A stretch of 64,000 nt of DNA from Actinophytocola sp035995025 (lineage in GTDB: Bacteria; Actinomycetota; Actinomycetes; Mycobacteriales; Pseudonocardiaceae). The stretch spans positions 3,168 to 67,167 of the forward strand of contig DASYKY010000058.1 of NCBI GenBank assembly GCA_035995025.1. Reading direction: 5' to 3'. The position numbers and the translations under genes are program-made. Below are positions 40,695 through 50,600 of the stretch, piece after piece. Under the pieces are notes generated by a model. The model searched no databases, was not told the DNA's origin, and was given only the letters and a program-made list of their open reading frames with translations. The number at the start of each line of letters is the position of its first letter. The stretch's first letter is position 1.

Positions 40695-41315
40695 TCAGAC
40701 GATGGCGAAGCCCAGCACGACCGCCGCGGGCACGACGACCCGTCCCGGCACCACGGCCACCGAGCCCACCGCGTACGCCTCGGCCGCGCTCACCTCGCCG
40801 AACCGCTCGGCGGCGACGTCCTCGATGTGCAGCACGGCGCCCAGCCGCACCCCGGCCGCGTCGGCGTAGAGCTCCGCCGCGCGGCGGGCGTCCTCCACCG
40901 CCCGCCGCCGGGCCAGCGCGCGCGGCTCGTCCCTGTCGGCCACGTCGAACTCGAGCGCGTCGACGTCGGTGACGCCGGCCGCGACGAGGTCCACCAGCAG
41001 CTGCTGGACGCCGTCGAGGTCACGTGACTCGACGGCGAAGCTCACCTCGCACTGGAAGCCGGTGACCTGCGCCGAGTATCCGCTGCGCCGGCTTTCCAGG
41101 CCCAGCCGCGAGGACGCCACGTCCTCGTCACGCACACCGTGCCCGCGCAGCGTCTCGCGCACCGCACCCGCCGCGCGCGCGGCCGCGGCGAAGCTCAGCG
41201 CCAGCGTCTTCTCCGCCCGGCCCACCCGGAACCGGACCCGCGCGAGGTCGGGCACCACCCGGACCATCGCCGTGCCCTGGACCGCCACGCCCCACGGCCG
41301 TTCCACCACGCCCAT
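40695..41315 (-). CDS. SIMPL-domain (DUF541) protein
   Basis: 206 residues. Pattern: VAVQGTAMVRVVPDLARVRF, then VRETLRGHGVRDEDVASSRL, LGLESRRSGYSAQVTGFQCE and VADRDEPRALARRRAVEDAR with a final valine-rich strand. This matches the SIMPL/DUF541 family, whose periplasmic members (YggE-like) are linked to oxidative stress; this one lacks a signal peptide, so it is probably cytoplasmic. The ATG at 41315 starts just before the first strand. Monocistronic. Confidence 0.85.
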   Translation of the reverse strand: MGVVERPWGVAVQGTAMVRVVPDLARVRFRVGRAEKTLALSFAAAARAAGAVRETLRGHGVRDEDVASSRLGLESRRSGYSAQVTGFQCEVSFAVESRDLDGVQQLLVDLVAAGVTDVDALEFDVADRDEPRALARRRAVEDARRAAELYADAAGVRLGAVLHIEDVAAERFGEVSAAEAYAVGSVAVVPGRVVVPAAVVLGFAIV

Positions 41316-41779
41316 GCCGTGATCCAAGCAGACCCCTATTCCCAAGGCTGGAGCCGGTCCTGTGATCGCCCTCGTCGCGGTGGCGAGCGTCTGCCGCGCG
41401 GGATAGAGGACAGCCCGGTCGCGAAGGCCCCGCCGACGCCCACACGGAACGCGTTGAAGCAGCTCGCCTTCAGGACAGATGGTGCTTGAGCGGCTCGCAT
41501 ATCGGGCCACCAACCGAACGGGGAAGTTCACTATGGTCCACCTCACCAGTCAGTCGGCAGGCCAAGCAGCCGCTCTCGACGAGTTCGCCGGCCTGCTTCC
41601 GGGCACCCCGTATATCGTGCTCGGTTACCTCCTCGTCCGAACTCCTATCCCCCTTCTACTCATCACCGCCGCTACGCGGGCGTCTACCCCCGCACAGCGA
41701 ATCGGCCTGGTCCGCGACGACCTCAACGGCCGACCGTTCCGCGTCACCCTTGTCGGCGGCGGTAGCAGCGCCGGCGGTG
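41316..41779. other. Intergenic region without a recognisable gene
   Basis: About 460 bases. Open frames on both strands are short or of improbable composition. A plus-strand frame from 41479 (LTSQSAGQAAALDEFAGLLP, then a hydrophobic run) is open for 133 codons but has no homologue I recognise and runs into the antisense of a transposase remnant, so I do not call it. Confidence 0.4.
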
Positions 41780-41938
41780 ACGCAATTCCAGCAGCAGTTT
41801 CTTGGCGCCGACACGATCCTGCACGCTGGCCGGCAACACCAGCACGACCAGCAGCAGCCCCAGGGTGCCGGTCACGATAAACCGCTTCCGACCGTTGATC
41901 TTCTGCCCGCGTAGTAGCCCCGGCTGTCAGCACCGACC
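41780..41938 (-). pseudogene. IS5-type transposase remnant with frameshift
   Basis: One frame gives GADSRGYYAG; a base shift then gives GQKINGRKRFIVTGTLGLLL and VVLVLPASVQDRVGAKKLLL. Together these match the DDE-transposase segment of IS5-family elements (ADSxxxRGYDxGKKxxGRKRHxxVDTLGLLLxVxVxxAxVQDRxGA). Both ends of the gene are missing, and the frameshift near 41905 confirms decay. Confidence 0.6.
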
Positions 41939-41978
41939 GTATCGGCATATGCGTTCGATCGGATGTGTGACAGGGTCG

Positions 41979-42425
41979 CTAGTTCAGGTCGGCTCCTGCG
42001 GTTATCGCGATGGCGAGGATGGCGGCGGCGACCCAGTCGACGACGGCGCAGAACGGTGGCCACCAGCGGGTGTTGGCGACGAACCGGGTGTGTTGTTGCC
42101 ACAGATCCTTTATGCCGTGACCCGTTAGGCCGATCACGATGAGCCACGCCGGTCCGGTGACGGCGGCCGCGGCGATGACCACGAAGATCGACGCGACGCC
42201 ACATTCGACGGCGATGACCTTCCTGCGTCCGTCCGCCACGCTGAATCCGATGTAGACAGCCGCGATCAGGGCCAGCCCGAGGGCGTAGACGGTGGCCGGT
42301 TCGAGCCACCAGAAGCCGATCGGCGACGCGGCCTGGAGCACGCCCACCACGGCTCCCCACATGATGGGCCTGCGCAGCGTGCGTGGCGTGCCGGTCAGGT
42401 GCGGCGTGTCAGCTCCGGGCGGCAT
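41979..42425 (-). CDS. Small integral membrane protein of unknown function
   Basis: 148 residues with four clear hydrophobic segments (MWGAVVGVLQAASPIGFWWL; TVYALGLALIAAVYIGF; GVASIFVVIAAAAVTGPAWL; VVDWVAAAILAIAITAG) and a polar loop containing HGIKDLWQQHTRFVANTRWW between the last two. I do not recognise a named family. Its ATG overlaps the end of the flavin monooxygenase gene by 17 bases, so it belongs to the same operon as the multicopper oxidase and monooxygenase. An internal ATG at 42362 would remove a polar N-terminus. Confidence 0.75.
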   Translation of the reverse strand: MPPGADTPHLTGTPRTLRRPIMWGAVVGVLQAASPIGFWWLEPATVYALGLALIAAVYIGFSVADGRRKVIAVECGVASIFVVIAAAAVTGPAWLIVIGLTGHGIKDLWQQHTRFVANTRWWPPFCAVVDWVAAAILAIAITAGADLN

Positions 42426-43482
42426 GGTGAGTTCGTTGGCGGGATTCGATCTGTTCGGCCAGGTATGCCGCGTCGTTGCCCACCCATCCGAGTAGCGCGG
42501 AGCCTCTGGTGTGTTGCCAGGTCAGGCCCAGGGTGTAGAGCCCGGGGGAGGGGGTGATGCCGCGGGATTGCCGCAGCTGTCCACGCTGGTCGAGTACGTC
42601 CGGGATGTCGATCCAGGAGTAGTCCTTGGTGAATCCGGTGGCCCAGACCACCGCGTCGTACTCGCCGGCGCCGCCGTCCGCGAAGGTCACCGCCCGGCCG
42701 GCGACGTCTGTCACCTTGGGACGGAGCCGGACTCCGTGGCGGCGTGCCAGCTGCCGCGGCCCGGTGCCGATCACCTGGTCGCGTCCGGCCAGGCGGCGGC
42801 CGAGCCGGGAGTCCGCGGTGACCCGGTCCAGACCGAGCCGGGTACCCCAGGACCAGACGTCGCGGCCCAGCGGTCGCTGCGGAATGGTCGGGATCCGCCG
42901 GCCGGCCGACAGCTCGACGCTTCGGGTGGCCGAGAGTTCCAGCGCGATCTGGCATCCGGAGTTCGCGGCGCCGACGACCAGGACCGTTCCTGGCCGGAGC
43001 GTGTCGGGGCGCCGGTAGTCCACGCTGTGGATCTGGTGGACCTCGGGGTCGAGTTTCGCCGCGACCGGCGGGGTGAACGGCACATCGAAGGGTCCTGTTG
43101 CGACAACCACCTGCCGGGCCTCGACCATCTCCTGGCCCGCCTTCGCGATGAACACACCGTCGGGCCGGGTCAACGACGTCACCGGTGTCGCCAGGCGCAC
43201 CGGCAGCCCGAACCGGGCGGCGTAGGCCCGCAGGTACGCCGCCACGTCGTCCTTTCCGGGGTAGGCGTCCGCTGCCGCGGGGAAGGGCAGTCCCGGCATG
43301 CTGTCGTAGCGGCCCGAGGTGAACAGTCGCAGCGAGTCCCACCGGGAGCGCCACACCTGCCCGATCTCGGCGCCGGCGTCGACGATCTCGAAGCGGCGTC
43401 CGAGACGGCTGAGCTCCTGGCCCATGGCCAGGCCGGCCTGCCCCGCGCCGATCACGAGCACGTCCAGCGGTGGGGTGGTCAT
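42409..43482 (-). CDS. Flavin-containing monooxygenase-like NAD(P)/FAD oxidoreductase
   Basis: 357 residues. FAD-binding GxGxxG at the start (DVLVIGAGQAGLAMGQELSR), YPGKDDVAAYLRAYAARFGL, and a second NAD(P)-binding Rossmann motif TVLVVGAANSGCQIALELSA; then YDAVVWATGFTKDYSWID and a late LYTLGLTWQHTRGSALLGWV. These mark the CzcO/FMO-like group of single-component flavoproteins. Co-transcribed with the multicopper oxidase (start overlaps its stop, ATGA), so it may serve metal or redox detoxification, as some CzcO-type proteins are linked to cation resistance. Substrate unknown. Confidence 0.88.
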   Translation of the reverse strand: MTTPPLDVLVIGAGQAGLAMGQELSRLGRRFEIVDAGAEIGQVWRSRWDSLRLFTSGRYDSMPGLPFPAAADAYPGKDDVAAYLRAYAARFGLPVRLATPVTSLTRPDGVFIAKAGQEMVEARQVVVATGPFDVPFTPPVAAKLDPEVHQIHSVDYRRPDTLRPGTVLVVGAANSGCQIALELSATRSVELSAGRRIPTIPQRPLGRDVWSWGTRLGLDRVTADSRLGRRLAGRDQVIGTGPRQLARRHGVRLRPKVTDVAGRAVTFADGGAGEYDAVVWATGFTKDYSWIDIPDVLDQRGQLRQSRGITPSPGLYTLGLTWQHTRGSALLGWVGNDAAYLAEQIESRQRTHHAARS

Positions 43483-45098
43483 CGGACCGGCTCCGGCTTG
43501 CGGGCCACGTTGAAGCTGAACATCATGCCGCTCTCGGCGTGTTCGGCGATGTGACAGTGCGCCATCCACAGGCCGGGGTTGCTGACGTCGAGCAGGATGT
43601 CGACCGTCTGCCCCGCGCGCACCAGCACGGTGTCCTTCCACACCAGGTTCGCCTCCGGTTCGCCGTCCCGGGACAGGATGAGGAAGCGTCCGGCGCCGTG
43701 GATGTGGAACGGGTGGTGCATCGGGTGATCGGAGTCCATCTCGTTGACCAGCCGGATCTTCACCCGGTCCCCGACGGTGAACGCCCACTCGATGGCGCCG
43801 TTCTCCGCGCCGGTCTCCCGGTCGATGAGCTGCCAGATCATGTTGGTCGGATCGGATGCCCGGTTGATCTGCGGCATCAGGTCCTCCCACTCCAAACCAT
43901 CACCGTGACCGTCGCCGTCGCTGTGGTCGTGGCCGGCCGGATCACCCGGTTCCGGCGCGGCCGTGGAGGGCACGAGTTTCATGCCGCACTGCGGGCAGCT
44001 TCCCGGCGCCGTTGCCGTCACGCCTGGGTGCATCGGGCAGGCGTAGGAGGACGCGGTCTGGTCGTCGGTTCCGTACAGCAGGGGCATGCGGGAGAAGAAG
44101 GCGAGCACCTTGTCCGGCGATCGTTCCAGGTCGTGCCGCATCGACCGCCGTTCGGCGGTGAGTTCGGGGTCGAGGCGCAGCGTCGGGAACGACGCGGCGG
44201 CCGCGCCGCCGCCGTCGGACGCTGCGACGGCGAACGCACCGAGGTCGTAGACGCGATCCGGGGTCCGGTGCTCCAGCCGCGCCTCTCCCTCGGTGTCGAA
44301 CAGGACGTCGAGGACCGCCCGCTCCGACGGCGCCAGCAGCACCTCCTCGACGAACGTCTCTCGTTCGTACCGGCCGCTGTCGCCGCCGACCAGCTTCGCC
44401 GTCGCGCCGCGCACCGCGAAGTTGAAGAGCCGGGTGTTCGCGGTGTTGACCAGGTAGAGCCGCACGACCTCGCCCACGGCCGCCGCACCGGAGAACGCGG
44501 TCTCGCCGTTGATCAGCAGGACGTTGCCGAACCGGCCCATTGCCGTGAAGTTCGGCCCTGACCTGTGGAACGGCGCGATCTGCCCGTCCTCGACGAGCAG
44601 GTCGTCGAGTGTCAGGGTGAGCTGCCGGTCGACGGCCGGCCAGTAGCCGGGGTCGGTGGGCTCGACGACGATCGTGCCGTAGAGGCCCATCTCCTGCGCG
44701 AAGTCTTCGCGGATGTGCGGGTGGTACCAGTAGAAGCCGGCGTCGGGGAACTCGATCTGGCAGCTGTAGCCGCCGCCGACCGGGATCGGTTCCTGGGTCT
44801 CGTGGGGGACCCCGTCGTATCGGTTCTCCAGTCGCAGGCCGTGCCAGTGCACGGTCGTTTCGACGTCGCCGTCGTTTCGTGTCCGCACGGTGAGCTGCGC
44901 CCCCTGCTCGACCTGCAGGGTCGGCCCCGGTATGGAGCCGTTGTAGGCGAGCATCCGCAGCTCGGCGCCGTCGAGGTTCTTGCGCACCGGGCCGATGTCG
45001 AGGTCGAGGGAGTCACCGGACTGAAGTGGCATCAGGCGAGGCCTCGTGACCTCCGGCAGTCCGGTGGTGTCGGTCGTAAACCGATCCAGATCGGTCAT
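43479..45098 (-). CDS. Multicopper oxidase with inserted heavy-metal-binding domain
   Basis: 539 residues. Copper ligands: VHWHGLRLE and YWYHPHIREDF in cupredoxin 1, and HPMHHPFHIHG plus HCHIAEHAESGMM in the last domain, the laccase/CueO layout. Between cupredoxins 2 and 3 (around residues 350-375) lies a HMBD module, YACPMHPGVTATAPGSCPQC followed by GMKL, with a histidine/aspartate-rich spacer behind it. No Tat or Sec signal is present at the N-terminus (MTDLDRFTTDTTGLPEVTR), unusual for this group. It probably oxidises Cu(I) or another metal; the insert may supply metal. First gene of its operon. Confidence 0.9.
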   Translation of the reverse strand: MTDLDRFTTDTTGLPEVTRPRLMPLQSGDSLDLDIGPVRKNLDGAELRMLAYNGSIPGPTLQVEQGAQLTVRTRNDGDVETTVHWHGLRLENRYDGVPHETQEPIPVGGGYSCQIEFPDAGFYWYHPHIREDFAQEMGLYGTIVVEPTDPGYWPAVDRQLTLTLDDLLVEDGQIAPFHRSGPNFTAMGRFGNVLLINGETAFSGAAAVGEVVRLYLVNTANTRLFNFAVRGATAKLVGGDSGRYERETFVEEVLLAPSERAVLDVLFDTEGEARLEHRTPDRVYDLGAFAVAASDGGGAAAASFPTLRLDPELTAERRSMRHDLERSPDKVLAFFSRMPLLYGTDDQTASSYACPMHPGVTATAPGSCPQCGMKLVPSTAAPEPGDPAGHDHSDGDGHGDGLEWEDLMPQINRASDPTNMIWQLIDRETGAENGAIEWAFTVGDRVKIRLVNEMDSDHPMHHPFHIHGAGRFLILSRDGEPEANLVWKDTVLVRAGQTVDILLDVSNPGLWMAHCHIAEHAESGMMFSFNVARKPEPVR

Positions 45099-45134
45099 CG
45101 TTCGTCCTTTCCTGGCGGCGCCGGGCAGTGACGC

Positions 45135-46511
45135 CTACTGCGTCGCCAGTGGCGAGCCGGTGCGCACCGACCGCACGAGATCGTCGATGGCGCGCGCGGA
45201 GATCTGCGAGCCGTGCTGTTGGTCGAGCAGGGCGGCGTGTGTGACGGCCGCGGTGCGGTGGCTGCTGTTGCTTGACAGCGCTGCCAACCGGTCCTGTGCG
45301 GCGGGCCAACCTTCCAGCGCGTCGTCGGTGGCGGTCACGACAACGAGCGGTTTGCCGTCCAGAGTGGACAGTGCTTGCGACTGCCGGAAGACATCGTGGT
45401 AGGTGGAGAGCTCGTCGCGCTGGCTGCGCATGTCCCGGGCGCTGGTCGCGAACGCGCGTGCCTGCGTCGCGGCCGGTTCAGGAAGGTCCGAGCCGGCGGC
45501 GGAGTAGAGCAACTGTCCGACGCCGAGCCGTCCCAGGCTGGGGAGCAGCGCGGTCAGGCGGCGCGCGGTCGAGTAGAAGCCGGGATATTCCGGCAGCGCC
45601 GTGAACTGGTAAGGGCTCGCCGAGTCCAGCAGCACCATCCCGGCGACGTCGGCCGGATACCGGGCGGCGTAGGTCAAGGCATACGTGCCGCCGGTGGAGT
45701 GGCCGACGAGCACGTACGGGCCGTGCTCACCGGCGCGCCCGAGCAGGGTGTGCAGGTCCGCGGCGACTTGCAGTCCGTCCTGCGGGTGCGGGGCGTCGTC
45801 GCTCCATCCCTGCCCGGCGCGGTCGTAGGCACACACCCGGGTGACGCGGCCCACCGCCGGGGTGATCCAGCTCCAGAACGGAGACGTCTCGCCCAGCCCG
45901 CTCTGCAGAACGACGGTGGGACTGCCCGATCCGCTGCAGTTCAGGTGCAGTCGGTAGCCGCCGACGTCGTAGGACGTGCCGGGCATGGCATTGCTGCGCC
46001 GATCCTGAGCGAGCGCAACGCTTTCGTACATCCCGCCCACGGCACCGGCGGCGAGGAACAACACAACCGGGTAGACCAGCCAGCGGCTGCGCCCCTTCAG
46101 CGCGCGGCGCACCTGGATGGTCATCCAGACGGCGAGTCCGAGCACAATCGGTGGCCACACCCAGCCGGCCGTCGTCAGCGCGCCGTTGCCCGGTGCGAAC
46201 ACAAGCAGGGCGGCTCCCACGATTCCCATGCCCACGGCGGGCACCAGTGCCCATCGCTGCGGCTGCCTGGTTCTCCGCATCGACAGCACCGCGAGCATCG
46301 CCCAGCCGAACGCGAACGCGAGCATGGCCGCACCTGTGATGACGTGCTCGCGGGCGCCGGCGAAGACGACCAGGACGAGCAGCAGCGCCAGGACCAGCCC
46401 GGTAACCAGGGAGCCGGTCACGACCAGACCGGTACGACTATCGCGGCCTAACGGGGGCGACCCGGGCGCGAGCGGTGGTTGGCCGATCAGCGGTGGAGCC
46501 GTGCGCGCCAT
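45135..46511 (-). CDS. Membrane-anchored alpha/beta hydrolase
   Basis: 458 residues. The first ~190 hold four to five hydrophobic segments (first one TGLVVTGSLVTGLVLALLLV). The rest is an alpha/beta-hydrolase: oxyanion region VVLQSGLGETSPFWSWITPA, VCAYDRAGQGWSDD, nucleophile Ser in LVGHSTGGTYALTYA, acid Asp in VVTATDDALEG and final His in SSHRTAAVTHAALLD. It is likely an ester or lactone hydrolase acting at the outer membrane face; substrate unknown. Start ATG 46511 follows GGAAG; the upstream in-frame region is not protein-like. It ends 36 bases from the multicopper oxidase start. Confidence 0.85.
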   Translation of the reverse strand: MARTAPPLIGQPPLAPGSPPLGRDSRTGLVVTGSLVTGLVLALLLVLVVFAGAREHVITGAAMLAFAFGWAMLAVLSMRRTRQPQRWALVPAVGMGIVGAALLVFAPGNGALTTAGWVWPPIVLGLAVWMTIQVRRALKGRSRWLVYPVVLFLAAGAVGGMYESVALAQDRRSNAMPGTSYDVGGYRLHLNCSGSGSPTVVLQSGLGETSPFWSWITPAVGRVTRVCAYDRAGQGWSDDAPHPQDGLQVAADLHTLLGRAGEHGPYVLVGHSTGGTYALTYAARYPADVAGMVLLDSASPYQFTALPEYPGFYSTARRLTALLPSLGRLGVGQLLYSAAGSDLPEPAATQARAFATSARDMRSQRDELSTYHDVFRQSQALSTLDGKPLVVVTATDDALEGWPAAQDRLAALSSNSSHRTAAVTHAALLDQQHGSQISARAIDDLVRSVRTGSPLATQ

Positions 46512-46838
46512 AGGAAACTTCCAGACGGTCGGTCTGACAGCGTCGGAAGTCGACCTCGCTCGGAGCCGCCAGCGGCGCATATGACGAAGACTCCACCGGT
46601 GACTGTACGCACATATTTGCCCCACGGATAATCGACAGCCTGTGCATATTGGTGATCGCCGTGAGATCGAGTCAACGGTCTGCGCCGGGGACCCGTTCAA
46701 TCTCCGCCTCTCGTCATCTGAGCACAGGCGGCACCTGGTGACCGAGCGACGCGACCGGCCGGCGAACGAGTCACCTGCGACGACCACAGCGGGAGCGGAG
46801 GCGGGAGCCGTCACGATGCGGGCGATCGTGGCGGACGA

Positions 46839-47052
46839 GAGATCGCCGACGACGAGGTGCTGCTGCGGGTGCGCGCTGCTGGTGTTGAAACGTCCGGAGC
46901 ACGCTCGAACGCATCCGGCGTACGTTGGAAGTGCGGGTCCCTGGACGCCGACGACCTGCGCGCCACGACGGCCGCGAGCCCGACGACGCTGGGAGGCCTG
47001 CTCAAACACCTGGCCCTACGCGCTCGATGGTCGTGTGGGGGTTGTCGATGAA
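46839..47052 (+). pseudogene. Joined remnants of a zinc-type dehydrogenase and a DinB/DUF664 protein
   Basis: One open frame reads EIADDEVLLRVRAAGVETSG, the N-terminal strand of medium-chain alcohol/quinone reductases, and then SLDADDLRATTAASPTTLGG with LLKHLAL, the N-terminal helix of DUF664/DinB (mycothiol-type) proteins, ending at TGA. Neither has its remaining domain. This is a deletion junction between two former genes. Confidence 0.45.
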
Positions 47053-47336
47053 TTCGTATTCAGACCACGACGTTTGTCGCCGGAAGATCTGGGTGCCTGG
47101 CGCGACGTAGTATGCCCGAGGCGATGTATTTGGGGCCCTTTTTCTCCTACTTCGCGCGCCTGAGGCGGTTTCGGTGTAGGCATGGTGGCACCTACGCTCC
47201 CGGAACCGCGACCGTCCCGTTTTGCGGGCGCGCGTGTAGGTCGAGGACACGCTCGGCGGTCAGATTCAGTGCGGATTCCAAGAATTCTTTCGCAGTTCAC
47301 CGCCGTGCACGCCAGTGTTGAAATGTGTGCCGACGC

Positions 47337-47489
47337 ATCTGGAAGGTGGCGACCTCCGCCAAGAAGGACAACGGGCCGGCCACGCGCGACATCGACGACC
47401 TGGTGCTCCTCCTGGGCGTCGCGGACGTCGCCGCCAGCAAGCGGTTCTACGTCGACCACGGGTTCGTCGCCGGGAAGAGCCGGGAATAG
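47337..47489 (+). pseudogene. Glyoxalase/VOC protein remnant
   Basis: IWKVATSAKKDNGPATRDID followed by DLVLLLGVADVAASKRFYVD and HGFVAGKSRE, then TAG. This is the linker and second-module start of a two-module VOC protein; both flanking halves are absent. Confidence 0.5.
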
Positions 47490-47688
47490 TTTGAAAATTT
47501 CCGAGAGCCATACTGATCGGGAATGACGGCTGGTGAGAAAGCAAATTATCTGCCAAGTGCAGCCTTTTGGCTGTACGGGCGGCTTCGATGGCGTGGTAGA
47601 CCTCTAAGGTTCACGCATTCCGCTCGGGGACGTGTTTCGTGCGCTCTTGACCTTGAAGCCACCCTTGACCCGCGCGGAGGTCGTGTTG
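47490..47688 (+). promoter_or_regulatory. Upstream region of the Tc-toxin-like operon
   Basis: The 200 bases before the TcA gene are locally AT-richer than the surroundings (for example the run TTTGAAAATTT near 47491). A small hairpin CAGCC-TTTT-GGCTG lies near 47560. I see no clean -35/-10 pair at proper spacing. GGAGG (47676-47680) is placed eight bases before the ATG at 47689. Confidence 0.35.
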
Positions 47689-50600
47689 ATGAGTGCCGAG
47701 TCGCCCGGTTATCAGGAATTGTTCGGCGAGCTTGACTTCAGGGGCGACGGCGATGCGCGGTCGGTGTATTCGCCGGCCGCGTATTTCGTTGATCTCCTCG
47801 CGCTGCTGGAGGGCACGTTCGACCGCCCATCGCTGCTGGAACGCAGGCCGGATCTGAAGCAGGTGCTGCTCGACGCCGACAACACCTTCACCGAGGCGCC
47901 CTACCTCGACATCGTGAACGAGGTGCTCGAGCGGCTGCTCGGGGACAACCCGTACACCGTGCTGCGCAAGCAGCACCATCCGCTGAGCCTGCCGTTCTCC
48001 CTCGACGCCGCGCAGCTCGCGACGTACCTGCGGTACCTCCACGTCACGCCGCTCGAGCTGTACCGGCTCTTCGCCCCGCGGCCCGACGGCGACATCGCCG
48101 CGCGCGAGTACCTGGAGCTCTGCCAGGAGGACGTCGACGTCATCACCTCGGCGGCCGCCGACGAGGCCGCCTTGAAAGTCCGGTACGGCGTCGACACCCT
48201 CGACGAGCTGCGCGATGCCGAGCGGTTCGCCGAAGCGACCGGGCTCACCGGCGCCGAGGTGCGCGAGCTGGTCGGTGTCTGGCCGCCCGTCACCGTGAGC
48301 GCCGACGGGACGACCCTCGAATGGGGGCCGGCCGTACCGACGCAGTGGCTCGACGAGGTCAACCGGCTCGTCCGGCTGGCCCGTCGGACCGGGCTGACCC
48401 TCACCGACCTCGGCCTCGCCGTGACCTCCTGCTGCGCCGGGAAGATCGACGAGCCCGGACTGCGCAACCTCGCCACCGTGCTCCGGCTGCACCGCGACCA
48501 CGACCTCACCGTCACCGACGTCTGCCGGCTCGTCGTCCCCGTCGAGGCGCCCGAGGTGGTGGGCTGCGCCGGCGACATCCTCGCCGCGCGCAACGACGAC
48601 TACCGGTTCCGGCTGGCCGCCGCGATCGAGGTCGCCGAGAGCGACATCACCGCCATCGTCCGCCGCTACCGCGAGCACTACCACGACGAGCAGGCGAGCC
48701 CGTTCGACCACGGCGATGTCGGGCTCGCCGAGATCGGCCTCCTGCACCGCGCCGGGCGCATCGCCGCCGCGCTCGGCGTCACCACCGACGACCTGTTCAA
48801 CGTCCTCGTCGCGCTGCAGACCGACCCGTCGGCGCACCGGCAGGACTGCTTCGGCATCCTCGCCGGCGGCAACGCGGACCAGAGCCTGTGGCTGGCCCGC
48901 ACCTTGTTCGAGCTCGTCACCTGGATGCAGGCGGCCGGGTTCGCCGGCGCCGACCTGACCGAGATACTCGGCGGCCGCCCGGACACCGACGACGCCGCCA
49001 CGTTCATCGACGGCGTCCGCTCCGCCTTCGAGCAGGCCGCCTTCGACGCGTCAGCCTTCACCGGCGCCCGGTTCGGCGAGCGCGCGTCCGCCGTCATCCA
49101 CGACGTGCTGACCGCCTACGACGACGGCGTGGTCTCCACCGCGGACGACCGGCTGCTGCGCCTCGCGCCGGACGTCGCCGAGATCGCCGCGTTCGACGGC
49201 GTCACCGACCTCGGCGTGCTCGTCGCCGAGGACTTCCTCGGGCTCGGCCTCGGCGAGCGCCTGCAGACCAAGGTCTTCGCCAACCTGGTCTACCTCGGCA
49301 TCCTGTACGCGGACGGCACCCTCGCCATCGCGTCGACCGGCGACCTGCTGATCGCCAGCGACTTCGAACCCTTCCGCGAGACCCTGTTCAAGACGATCGG
49401 CACCGCCGTCAACGGCAGCGGCGCACTATTCCCGTCCGACCTCGCCACCTTCGACACGCTGACGCCGGAGCAGCAGTCCGAGCTGTACGACAACCTCATC
49501 TACAACGGCTACCTCGACGATGCGGGCAACCTCACCGACCCGGCCTTCTTCCTCGACGAGGCCAACCTGCCGGCCTTCGACGTCAACGCCGACCTGGACG
49601 ACGCCGCCGACGCCGTGCTCGCCCTGCTGGACGACCGCATCGCGGCGTTCACCGACGACCCGCCGACGCTCGACCCCGGCATCTTCGCCGAGCTGCGCCT
49701 CACCGACGCCGAGCTGGTCGCGCTGGTCGAAAGCCTCATGTTCAACGGCTACCTCGACGACGACGGCACCTACCGCGACACGGCTACCCTGGCCGTCCTG
49801 CCGGTCACCGGCTTCGCGCTCTCGATCGCCTTCCACCAGCGGCGCCAGGCGATCCTCGACGCCATCCAGGCCCAGCTCCTCGACTACCAGGCCGCGCTGC
49901 AGACGCTCACCACCGACGACCTCGCCGCGCTCGCCGACGAGACCGTGAGCCGCCGGGCGATCGGCGCGCTGGCCGACGGCGGCTACACCGCGGGCGGCCG
50001 CCTGGTCGACGGGGACATCGAACTCGGCGCCGGCTTCACCGGCCCCGAGCAGGACACGATCGTCACCCGCATCGGCACGGTCCTCGAGGACGAAAGGCCC
50101 TACCGGCTGGAGCACGCCGCGCTGACCGACCTCGGGTTCACCGACGACGAGCGCGACTCCCTGCTGGCCAACCTCATCGAGTCCGGCTACCTGATCGAGG
50201 GCCTCGCGGTCGCGCAGGAGTGGCTGCCGTACTTCCGCAACCTCAACAACGGCTACGACTTCGCCATCCCCGGCCTCGAGGACTACAGCACGGACATCTT
50301 CCTGCTGCTGCACGCCGTCGCGAACGAGCTGGCCGCGGCCGTGGCCGAGATCGTCGACGCGCTGACCGTCCGCGCCGAACAGCAGCGGCAGGCCCTCTAC
50401 GGGGCGCTCGCCGACGCGTCCGGCATCCCCGCCGCCACCGCCGCCGCCATCAGCGACGCCGTGACCGGCGGGCCCGGGCGCGCCCTCGACGTCCTCGTCG
50501 CGTCGGTGCTGGACACAGACGAGCCCGGTCCGCGCTTCCGTACGACGCACCGCCGGATCCGGCGCTTCGCGCTGCTGGCAGCCAAGCTGGGCCTCGACCC

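Noticed and set aside
41479..41880. 133-codon plus-strand ORF
   Set aside because: Composition changes to Arg/Pro-rich halfway, and the end is antisense to a transposase remnant.
47632..47688. GTG at 47632 as start of the TcA gene
   Set aside because: No ribosome site at a usable distance, while GGAGG is eight bases before the ATG at 47689.
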